DNA of 20,249 nucleotides from CAZCYE01 sp964502775 (GTDB taxonomy: Bacteria > Actinomycetota > Acidimicrobiia > IMCC26256 > PALSA-555), in assembly GCA_964502775.1 (NCBI GenBank), contig CAZCYE010000026.1:1-20249 (forward strand), in the 5' to 3' direction. The translations under genes were made by a program, and so were the position numbers. The stretch's first letter is position 1; every line of letters begins with the position of its first letter. Positions 14,354-20,249 of the stretch are shown one piece after another. Below the pieces are notes generated by a model, which saw only the letters and a program-made list of their open reading frames with translations, did no database searches and was not told where the DNA came from.

Positions 14354-14779
14354 TCAAGCCAAGGTCGCGTCGAGAGTGATCGTCGTACCGGTAAGGGCTT
14401 TGCTGACAGGGCAGTTCGCTTTGGCGGCTTCGGCCGCTTCGGCGAACTGCTCTGACGAGAGACCCGGTACGGAACCTTTCACACCGAGGTGGATGCCCGT
14501 GATGCCTTCACCGGGCTGGAACGTCACGTCCGCCACGGTGTCGAGCGCCTCGGGTGCGTTCCCACTTTGAGCCAGGGCGTGCGACAACGCCATCGAAAAG
14601 CAGGCGGAGTGCGCGGCGGCGATGAGCTCCTCGGGGCTGGTACGGCCATGTGGATCCTCCGCACGAGATGCCCAGGTCACGTCGTAGCCGCCGAGCCCGG
14701 AAGAGTCGAGGTTGACGCGGCCAGCCCCTTCCATGAGCGATCCCTCCCAGTGCGTGGTTGCGCGACGCGTGGTTGCCAT
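14354..14779 (-). CDS. OsmC-family peroxiredoxin
   Basis: A 141-residue protein that reduces organic hydroperoxides in the cytoplasm through a two-Cys mechanism. Both catalytic cysteines are present in family context: Cys60 in AAAHSACFSMALS and Cys123 in KANCPVSKAL. The opening ATTHWEGSLMEGAGRVNLDS and RTSPEELIAAAHSACF are typical of the OsmC (rather than Ohr) branch, and the length is normal. The start at 14779 follows a region without a strong ribosome site; MATTRRATTHW is the usual OsmC-type beginning. It is the last gene before a convergent dyad (14299-14328) and lies about 280 bases downstream of the flavoreductase gene on the same strand. Confidence 0.92.
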   Translation of the reverse strand: MATTRRATTHWEGSLMEGAGRVNLDSSGLGGYDVTWASRAEDPHGRTSPEELIAAAHSACFSMALSHALAQSGNAPEALDTVADVTFQPGEGITGIHLGVKGSVPGLSSEQFAEAAEAAKANCPVSKALTGTTITLDATLA

Positions 14780-15061
14780 GAGATCAGCCTTCCGGTAGAC
14801 ACCTATGGTTTTGTTGAGTCTGAACTTGCAGCCAGCACGGTAATCACCCGAGATCGATCCATGATCATCGCCCTGAACGCGGCGCATCGCCACCGCATAC
14901 CGTCCCGACAGGTCACCGCTTGCGCCCGCGAAGTGGCCGCGAGAACTCGACCTTCTCCAGCGGTCGAGCGATCATGCTCCTGGGCGCACAGCAGCTCTTC
15001 TCGGAGTCGCTGGCAATCCCTTGTCCAAGAGCGGTCGGATCTACGAAGCCTCAGCGGCACC

Positions 15062-16762
15062 TCAGTCGGTGATTGTCGCGAGATGCTCGTGCACGGAACC
15101 CACCGCGCTCGACCCTTCCCCGACCGCGGCGGCGACCCGTTTCAGTGAACCGCTCCGCACGTCACCCACTGCGAACACGCCCGGCACTGACGTTTCGAAC
15201 GGCAACGGGTCGCGTGTTGCGAACCGCGCATTGCTGCTAATCCGATCCGGCAAAGAACGGTCGGTGGGGATGAAGCCCTTCGCGTCGAGTTCCAACGCAC
15301 TGCCCAACCACTCGGTTGCGGGGTCAGCGCCGATAAAACAGAAGAGCCCCGAGCAACCGACCGTGCGGCGTTCACCGGTGGGTGTGTGTTCCAGGGTGAC
15401 GTGGTCGAGATGGCCGTCGCCGGCGAGCGCACGTACCTGAGTGTTGGTAACCAGCTCGACACGTGGGTCGACATCGATCCGTTCGATGAGGTAGGCCGAC
15501 ATGCTGTGCGTGAGATCGTTGCTCCGGATCACGATCGAGACACGACTTCCTTGTTGCGCGAGGTAGAGGGCGGCCTGGCCGGCGGAGTTGCCGCCACCGA
15601 CCACGATCACGGGCTGACCGCTACAGATCCGTGCCTCGAGATCGGTGGCCGCGTAGTACACCCCGGCGCCTTCGAACCGTTCGAGATCGTCGACCGCGAG
15701 ACGTTGGTAGCGTGCGCCGGTCGCGATGATCACCGTCCGGGTCGGGATCTCGCTGCCGTCGCCGAGCACGATGACGTGGAACCCGTCCTCCACTCGCAGG
15801 GCCATGACCTCACATGGCGCGTTCAAGCGGGCGCCGAGTCGTTGCGCCTGGATCGCGGCACGCGACGCGAGCTCCTCGCCGGAGATGCCGTTCGGGAAAC
15901 CGACGTAGTTCTCGATGCGCGAACTCGCGCCCGCCTGCCCGCCCGTTGAGACCGCGTCGAGCGACACGGTACTGAGTCCTTCGGATGCTCCGTAGACCGC
16001 GGCTGCTAGGCCGGCTGGACCGCTTCCGACGACCACCAGATCGAACATGAATCCCGGAACTGGCTGGAACGTAAGGCCGAGATGCTGGGCGAGCTCGCCG
16101 GGTGACGGGTGGCGCAATACCCCTGTTGTTGTGATGACTACCGGTGTGTCAGCCAGCCGGAACCCCATGCCCGCGAGTAACACACCGACGTCGTCGTCAT
16201 CCTCGATGTCGATCCACGTGTGAGGGAACCGAGATCGGCCCGCGAACGCGCGCAACGCCATTGCTTCGCGTGAGTAGCGGGAGCCGATGATCCGAACGGC
16301 ACGCGCGCCTTCACCTTGGCTCAGGACTTCCCGGCGGGCGACGAAGGCTGAAAAGATCGTGTCGGCGAGATCCGGCTTGGTGCTCATGACTCGGCGGAAC
16401 TGGTCGACGGGAATCGCCAGCACGCGACCGGGCTGACTGACGCGGGCCATGACGTATGCGCGCTGGCCCGTCAACATGTTCAACTCGCCGAGGAAGCGAC
16501 CGGCGACGTGGGTGGTCAGTAGCGTGTCGCCTTCGAGGTCGGGACGGATGATCTCGACGGCGCCTTCGAGTACCACGAAGAAGTCGTATGCCCCGTCACC
16601 GGCGCGGTACAGGATGTCGCCCACTGCGACCACGCGCTCTGCACCGAACGGTGCCAGCTCGGCCAGTGCTCCCGCGTCCAGCGTGGGTGTCGCGCGGTCG
16701 GGCAGGTCGGCTGCGAACTCCCTCTTCAGGGTCCTAGGGCCGGTGTCCGTGGGTTGGGCCAC
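15062..16762 (-). CDS. cNMP-binding / thioredoxin-fold / thioredoxin-reductase-like flavoprotein
   Basis: About 566 residues from GTG 16762; the frame is open to ATG 16915, but the extra ~50 residues look non-native. Domains in order: a cyclic-nucleotide-binding fold (about 30-150; GDILYRAGDGAYDFFVVLEG and GRFLGELNMLTGQRAYVMAR), a glutaredoxin/thioredoxin-like segment (about 155-235; VRIIGSRYSREAMALRAF, ADTPVVITTTG), and a TrxR-type FAD/NAD reductase (DLVVVGSGPAG, IIATGARYQRL, VIVVGGGNSAG, VFAVGDVR). At the position of the thioredoxin reductase CxxC there is YYAATD (about 369-374), so the redox disulfide is absent, as in the known cNMP-linked branch. The acceptor is unknown. It follows pirin by about 160 bases on the same strand and may share a stress-response transcript. 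Confidence 0.85.
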   Translation of the reverse strand: MAQPTDTGPRTLKREFAADLPDRATPTLDAGALAELAPFGAERVVAVGDILYRAGDGAYDFFVVLEGAVEIIRPDLEGDTLLTTHVAGRFLGELNMLTGQRAYVMARVSQPGRVLAIPVDQFRRVMSTKPDLADTIFSAFVARREVLSQGEGARAVRIIGSRYSREAMALRAFAGRSRFPHTWIDIEDDDDVGVLLAGMGFRLADTPVVITTTGVLRHPSPGELAQHLGLTFQPVPGFMFDLVVVGSGPAGLAAAVYGASEGLSTVSLDAVSTGGQAGASSRIENYVGFPNGISGEELASRAAIQAQRLGARLNAPCEVMALRVEDGFHVIVLGDGSEIPTRTVIIATGARYQRLAVDDLERFEGAGVYYAATDLEARICSGQPVIVVGGGNSAGQAALYLAQQGSRVSIVIRSNDLTHSMSAYLIERIDVDPRVELVTNTQVRALAGDGHLDHVTLEHTPTGERRTVGCSGLFCFIGADPATEWLGSALELDAKGFIPTDRSLPDRISSNARFATRDPLPFETSVPGVFAVGDVRSGSLKRVAAAVGEGSSAVGSVHEHLATITD

Positions 16763-16924
16763 GCGCCACAAATTAGCGAACTGCCTCTGGCGGCTACGCG
16801 GCGATGGTTGCGGCGATCGCGTGGCGGCGAGTACCTCCTCGGCGTGACATTGACGACCAGGCCGAGGTGCCTGCAGCCGGTGCAGGAGGTCGAATAGTCC
16901 TGGCATCGCCTCCACGCATTCGCC

Positions 16925-17896
16925 TCACGCGAAGCTCCGGGGCGCGAGCTGGTCGGCGGGAACGATGCCGAGTCTGCCGGCCTGGAAGTCCTCGACGGCC
17001 TGGAGGATCTCCTCGCGGGTATTCATCACGAAAGGGCCGTAGTGGGCGATCGGCTCGCGAATCGGCAGCCCCCCCAGCAGCAGGACATCCAGCGGCTCGG
17101 CCTGCCGGTCGGCCGCCGCCACGACCAGATGGTCGCCCGGACCGAACACGACGAGCTGGCCGTCCTGCACCGGACGGCCCTCGGGCCCGGCGGTGCCGCG
17201 GCCGGTCAGGACATACGCCATCGCGCTGAACCCGGGATCCCACGGGACGGAGAGCTGCGCGCCGGCGGCAAGGGTCACGTGGGCGTAGGTGATCGGGGTG
17301 TGGGTGACCCCGGGCCCGCTGAATGCTCCGACGTCGCCGGCGATGAGACGGACCAGCGCACCGCCGTCGTCAGAGGTGAGAAGCAGAAGGTCGCCCCGAG
17401 TGATCGTCTGGTAGCGCGGTGGCGTCATCTTGAGGGCGGCGGGGAGATTGACCCACACCCCCACCATGTGTACCGGACCACCGGCCCGGTACATCCGCTC
17501 GGTCGGCAGCTCGTCGTGCAGGATGCCCGCGCCGGCGGTCATCCACTGGGTGTCGCCCTCGCGGATGACGCCGCCGCCGCCATTGGTGTCATGGTGGGCG
17601 ATCTCGCCGTCGAGGATGTAGCTCACGGTCTCGAACCCGCGGTGTGGGTGCCAAGGCGCGCCCTTCGCTTCCCCCGGGGCGTTGACCTGCGGCCCCACGT
17701 GGTCGAGGAGCAGGAACGGGTCCGCCTCGGCCATCGACAGTTCGCCCGGGAAGGGCCGCCGGACGCTGAAGCCGGCGCCCTCGCGCTGGCGGTGGGCGGT
17801 GACGACCTCGGCGACCGGACGCGGCCGGGAGACCTCGGGATCGGGTCGGGGGATGCGGGGAAGGACGAGCGTGTCCTCGACGGTGACGGCTGGCAT
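16925..17896 (-). CDS. Pirin family protein
   Basis: A 323-residue bicupin. The N-terminal cupin has all pirin iron ligands: HPHRGFETVSYILDG (His83, His85), EIAHHDTNGG, and WMTAGAGILHDE (His127, Glu129). Family members act as quercetin 2,3-dioxygenases or as redox-sensing regulators; which applies here cannot be told. The C-terminal cupin (about 190-290) and the tail IAHYGPFVMNTREEILQAVE are also typical, and the length fits the longer bacterial pirins. The ATG at 17896 is supported by AGGAG upstream (CCAGGAGTAGATCACG-ATG). It lies 65 bases downstream of the yceI-like gene, so yceI-pirin form an operon divergent from an HxlR regulator. Confidence 0.92.
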   Translation of the reverse strand: MPAVTVEDTLVLPRIPRPDPEVSRPRPVAEVVTAHRQREGAGFSVRRPFPGELSMAEADPFLLLDHVGPQVNAPGEAKGAPWHPHRGFETVSYILDGEIAHHDTNGGGGVIREGDTQWMTAGAGILHDELPTERMYRAGGPVHMVGVWVNLPAALKMTPPRYQTITRGDLLLLTSDDGGALVRLIAGDVGAFSGPGVTHTPITYAHVTLAAGAQLSVPWDPGFSAMAYVLTGRGTAGPEGRPVQDGQLVVFGPGDHLVVAAADRQAEPLDVLLLGGLPIREPIAHYGPFVMNTREEILQAVEDFQAGRLGIVPADQLAPRSFA

Positions 17897-17961
17897 CGTG
17901 ATCTACTCCTGGTGCGTCTCGAAACGGGTCGTGGCTTCTTCGGTCGGACGTCGTCGCATTG

Positions 17962-18525
17962 TCACGGCTCGATCAATTGGAGATCGAGCTCGATCTTGAT
18001 CTTGTCGCCGAGCAGGATCTTCTCTCCGCCAAGCGACAGCCCGAAGTCGATGCCAAAGTCGCTGCGGCGGATCGTGCCGGTGGCCGCGAAGCCGGCGTGG
18101 GTGCGCTGGTCTCCCGGATGGACTTCGGTGCCGAAGAACTCGACATCGAGCGTCAACGGCTTGGTCACGCCATTGATGGTCAGGTCGCCGCGCAACTCGT
18201 ACTCGTCGCCCCGTCCTTCGATGCTGGTCGAGACAAACCTCATCTGCGGGTGCCGGTCGGTGTCGAAGAAGTCGGTCGAGCGCAGGTGCGCATCCCGGTC
18301 GGGCTGGTTCGTATCCACCGAGGACATGTCGATGCTCGCGGCGACGCGCACGTCGGCAAGGCTCTCGCCCACGTGCAGGCTGGCGTCGAAATGGTTGAAC
18401 CGGCCGCGGACGTTCGAGAGCCCGAGATGACGGACCACGAAGCCGACCGACGAGTGGTTGGGGTCGAGGGCCCAATCGCCGGTTCGCAGGGGCAGGCCGG
18501 TGGTGGTGGTCGTGGTAGCGGTCAT
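17962..18525 (-). CDS. YceI family protein
   Basis: A 187-residue lipocalin-like beta-barrel protein of the YceI family, whose members bind polyisoprenoid or amphipathic lipids. Family landmarks: GDWALDPNHSSVGFVVRHLG, VRGRFNHFDASLHV, ASIDMSSVDTNQPDRDAHLR, STDFFDTDRHPQMRFVSTS, GDLTINGVTKPLTLDVEF and RRSDFGIDFG. There is no signal peptide, so it is a cytoplasmic actinobacterial-type member. The start at 18525 has a strong AAAAAGGAGTCCTC-ATG ribosome site. It is the first gene of an operon with pirin and is divergent from the HxlR regulator, which suggests it is the regulated target. Confidence 0.94.
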   Translation of the reverse strand: MTATTTTTTGLPLRTGDWALDPNHSSVGFVVRHLGLSNVRGRFNHFDASLHVGESLADVRVAASIDMSSVDTNQPDRDAHLRSTDFFDTDRHPQMRFVSTSIEGRGDEYELRGDLTINGVTKPLTLDVEFFGTEVHPGDQRTHAGFAATGTIRRSDFGIDFGLSLGGEKILLGDKIKIELDLQLIEP

Positions 18526-18549
18526 GAGGACTCCTTTTTGCGGTCGGGC

Positions 18550-18608
18550 TTGGACCTGGTCTGGGGGAACCGTCCTAGGTATACTTTTGTTCCTGACCTC
18601 ATGATGAG
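18550..18608. promoter_or_regulatory. Divergent yceI/hxlR promoter region with a perfect dyad
   Basis: The 116-base interval between the divergent starts contains TATACT (18580-18585) on the plus strand, a good -10 for the HxlR gene, with only a weak -35 (CTGGTC 18556-18561, 18-base spacer). Just downstream, CTCATGATGAG (18598-18608) is a perfect 11-base dyad placed where a repressor would sit over the start region. GTATAC (18579-18584) could also serve the minus strand. Binding by the adjacent HxlR protein is inferred. Confidence 0.4.
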
Positions 18609-18641
18609 TGACTGGCAGACAGAAGGGAAGTAGGCGGTTCG

Positions 18642-19046
18642 ATGTGTCCCGCGAACGCCGGTGTGGGTAAGGAACATCGGGTTGATCCGCGCTCAGAGAC
18701 GTGCGTGGTCGTGCGCGACATCCTCGACCGGGTGGGCGACAAGTGGAGCGTGCTCGTGATCGGGCTGCTCGGCGAGCAGGGCTACCGCTTTAGCGAGCTG
18801 CAACGCGCGATCGAGGGGATCTCGCAGCGCATGCTCACGCTCACCTTGCGGCAGCTCGAGCGCGACGGCCTGGTGTCGCGCACCGTGCACGCGACCGTTC
18901 CGCCCCGGGTCGACTACTCGCTCACGGACCTGGGCCGATCAGTGCTCGATCCGCTCGCGTCGTTGACGCAATGGGCTCAGGAGCACGGCACCGACATCGC
19001 CGACGCGCGTCGACGTTACGATGCCGCGGCGTCCGCTGAGCAGTGA
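18642..19046 (+). CDS. HxlR-family winged-helix transcriptional regulator
   Basis: A 134-residue HxlR/DUF24 repressor. The family core is complete: ETCVVVRDILDRVGDKWSVL, IGLLGEQGYRFSELQRAI, GISQRMLTLTLRQLERDGLV, RTVHATVPPRVDYSLTDLG and LTQWAQEH. There is a Cys at position 2 and another at 21, just before the first helix, the position used as a redox/electrophile sensor in YodB- and QsrR-type members. Sensing of quinones or oxidants is therefore plausible (inference). The ATG at 18642 is preceded by GGGAAG further upstream. It is divergent from yceI-pirin, the usual layout of an HxlR regulator and its target operon. Confidence 0.93.
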   Translation: MCPANAGVGKEHRVDPRSETCVVVRDILDRVGDKWSVLVIGLLGEQGYRFSELQRAIEGISQRMLTLTLRQLERDGLVSRTVHATVPPRVDYSLTDLGRSVLDPLASLTQWAQEHGTDIADARRRYDAAASAEQ

Positions 19047-19347
19047 GCAACGAAACGTGCCTGGGAACTCCAGCTAGCCGACGCTGAACTCGGGTCTGTT
19101 TCACACCGTCGGCCACGATCCCCGATCGCTCTACGCGGAGTCGTTCTGGTTGCCCACGATCGGCCCGTCGAACCCTTCAGATTGACCACTAAGCGGCGGA
19201 CCCCTCTCCGATCGTGGACTGAGGAGCCTGCCTCTGAGCCGACGGTATGGGACGCCCAGCGAGCTCGAGCCTCAGCGGCATCTGGCACTCGGCTGTCGAT
19301 CGCGGCGAACGAACTGATGACGGTAGGGCACGGGTTAGCCTCCCCTC
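19047..19347. other. Intergenic region with repeat copy D
   Basis: No gene is supported between the HxlR stop and the SRPBCC start. The middle is repeat copy D (19102-19200); the rest shows no recognisable structure. The promoter of the SRPBCC gene must lie in 19200-19347, but I cannot point to clear boxes. Confidence 0.45.
19102..19200 (+). repeat. Repeat copy D: internal part of the N-terminal fragment plus IS21-like end
   Basis: Starts abruptly at CACCGTCGGCCACGATC and reads HTVGHDPRSLYAESFWLP, TIGPSNPSD, then TGA at 19183-19185. It matches codons 16-42 of copy A, lacking the first 15. It ends with TTCAGATTGACCACTAAGCGGCGG, the IS21-like terminal motif, and is closest to copy A in that part. 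Confidence 0.6.
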
Positions 19348-19806
19348 GTGGGCATGACGCGGTTGTCCCGATTCATCCGGGCTCCCCGCTCACTCGTGTA
19401 TCGCGCCTTGCTCGACGCGGAGGCCGTCCAGCAGTGGATGGTGCCCGATGGGATGACGAGCCACGTCCACTCGTTCGACTCGCGTGAGGGAGGCACGTTT
19501 CGGATCTCGTTGAACTACGACATGCCCACGACCGCTGGCAAGACAAGCGCTCAGACGGACTCGTTCCACGGCCGGTTCGTGAAGCTCGTGCCCGACATCG
19601 AGGTCGTCCAGGTCGTCGAGTTCGAGACCGATGACCCAACGATGCAGGGCGAGATGACGATCACCTACCTGCTCGACGATGCTGACGACGGCACCAACCT
19701 CACTGGCCTGCACGAGAACCTGCCTCCCGGCGTCTCGCCCGCTGACAACGAGCTGGGCTGGGGCATGTCGATCGAAAAGCTCGCCAAACTCGTCGAAAGC
19801 CGGTAG
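19348..19806 (+). CDS. SRPBCC/AHSA1-like (START-fold) protein
   Basis: About 152 residues from GTG 19348 (ATG 19354 is equally possible; neither has a strong ribosome site). It has the AHSA1-type SRPBCC pattern: RFIRAPRSLVYRALLDAEAV, QQWMVPDGM, REGGTFRISLNYDM, FHGRFVKLVPDIEVVQVVEF, GEMTITYLLDDADDGTNLTG and a C-terminal GWGMSIEKLAKLVESR. These proteins form a helix-grip fold that binds hydrophobic ligands; the ligand here is unknown. The length is normal. It stands alone between repeat copies D and E. Confidence 0.88.
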   Translation: MGMTRLSRFIRAPRSLVYRALLDAEAVQQWMVPDGMTSHVHSFDSREGGTFRISLNYDMPTTAGKTSAQTDSFHGRFVKLVPDIEVVQVVEFETDDPTMQGEMTITYLLDDADDGTNLTGLHENLPPGVSPADNELGWGMSIEKLAKLVESR

Positions 19807-19869
19807 CCCTACGCGGCGACCCAGACGACGAAGGTCGTATAGCCCTGGCTGCGTCGACGATCCGGACTG

Positions 19870-20130
19870 ACCCGGTCACCAAGGCGACCCGGCGGCGTCA
19901 CGTCGGCACTGTCCGCTCTCCCCCTCTGCCTCGGGAGCCCCGTGATGCCGGCAACGCTCATGATCGTTCCCTGGCGCGATCCCGTCGTCGACACGATCGG
20001 CCACGACCCCCGATCCGCGTACGCCGAATCATTCTGGTTGCCCACCATCGGGCCGACGACCATTTCAAAATAGACACCAGGGCCGCCAGTGTTCCCCTGG
20101 TCAATGGACCACGGCGCCGGGCGCGCTCGT
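19870..20130 (+). repeat. Repeat copy E: leader, N-terminal gene fragment and IS21-like end
   Basis: Matches copy A (41-240) from the leader (GGCGTCACGTCG.GCACTG) through the 42-codon fragment. From GGGCCGACGACCATTTCAAA onward it matches copy B (8752-8830): ATTTCAAAATAGACACCAGG, GCCAGTGTTCCCCTGGTCAA, GGACCACGGCGCCGGGCGC. It is thus a mosaic of the upstream half of A and the downstream half of B. Confidence 0.65.
19945..20073 (+). pseudogene. Second truncated N-terminal fragment (42 codons)
   Basis: Begins MPATLMIVPWRDPVVDTIGH, continues through AYAESFWLPTIGPTTISK and stops at TAG 20071-20073. It has the same length and break point as the fragment at 113-241, with substitutions mainly conservative (I/V, D/D, W/W kept), which suggests past selection before or after duplication. 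The stop codon is again supplied by the IS21-like end (TTTCAAAATAG). Confidence 0.5.
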
Positions 20131-20177
20131 ACTACGGCCAGTTTGTTGGGAGCGCGAGATAGGTAGGCTCAACCACA

Positions 20178-20249
20178 TGGCGGGCAACGAGAGTAGGCTC
20201 GTGGGCGTAGCTCGAGATGCGACCACGATCATGGAGATCTCGGCTGCGT
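20178..20249 (+). CDS. Possible start of an unidentified gene, cut by the window edge
   Basis: An ATG at 20178 opens a frame MAGNESRLVGVARDATTIME and stays open to the end of the window (24 codons). AGGTAGGCT lies about 9 bases upstream as a weak ribosome site. Too short to assign a family; the call rests on position and frame only. Confidence 0.3.

Noticed and set aside
16763..16915. Upstream extension of the flavoreductase to ATG 16915
   Set aside because: The additional ~50 residues are low-complexity and unlike the family; the GTG at 16762 gives the normal length.
17042..18430. Plus-strand 462-residue open frame across pirin and yceI
   Set aside because: It is entirely opposite two genes with complete family motifs; low-complexity Arg/Gly/Asp composition.
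1..20249. CRISPR arrays, tRNA/rRNA genes, prophage, toxin-antitoxin or restriction systems
   Set aside because: No regularly spaced repeats, no tRNA-like cloverleaf and no hallmark proteins were seen on either strand; content hidden by the 100-base gap cannot be judged.

Overview
This is a 20.2 kb, high-GC scaffold segment with a 100-base assembly gap at 7830-7929. The gene content points to an actinobacterium (Actinomycetota): a beta-carbonic anhydrase very close to the mycobacterial Rv1284 type, a fragment of a TIGR03086 (mycothiol/DinB-type) protein, a MenJ-like geranylgeranyl-reductase flavoprotein beside a UbiE/MenG methyltransferase, frequent GTG/TTG starts and strong GC3 bias. A more precise placement (for example Acidimicrobiia) is a guess. 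No rRNA, tRNA, CRISPR array, plasmid origin or complete transposase is visible.

Layout. 1-1840 is a scarred region: a truncated repeat copy (113-241), a frame-disrupted exported protein (521-1477, minus) and a decayed copy of a small EF-Tu-domain gene (1569-1778, minus). 1935-2261 is a GYD-domain protein. 2702-4113 (minus) is a DUF2182 membrane protein plus DUF1326 Cys-rich protein operon. 4531-5928 (minus) is a metallo-beta-lactamase-fold hydrolase with an extra C-terminal domain. 6155-7754 (plus) holds a small unknown protein, an Nfu_N-HEAT protein and a stand-alone GHKL-like domain. After the gap comes the carbonic anhydrase (7951-8439).

8887-13380 is the most coherent block. A GGR/MenJ-type flavoprotein (minus) runs in frame into an EF-Tu domain II-like module. 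Divergent from it are a UbiE-like methyltransferase and an overlapping UbiA-like membrane protein. Convergent with these is a minus-strand pair, a UbiC-like chorismate lyase and an NAD(P)-binding NDUFA9/NmrA-like protein. Together they suggest assembly or tailoring of a prenylated quinone or 4-hydroxybenzoate-derived lipid, which would be unusual in a menaquinone-using lineage.

13743-20249 carries a 5'-truncated TIGR03086 gene, an OsmC peroxidase, a cNMP-binding/thioredoxin-fold/flavin reductase fusion, pirin and YceI genes, a divergent HxlR regulator, and an SRPBCC protein. The oxidative/electrophile-stress theme is clear: OsmC, flavoreductase, pirin and a Cys-containing HxlR.

Throughout the window the same scar recurs at 1-260, 4244-4300, 8690-8835, 13690-13762, 19102-19200 and 19870-20130: a GGGCCGACGA core followed by an IS21-like terminal sequence, several times joined to the first ~40 codons of one protein family cut at the same point. 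This dispersed repeat appears to have rearranged genes next to it, including the TIGR03086 truncation and possibly the flavoprotein/EF-Tu fusion.
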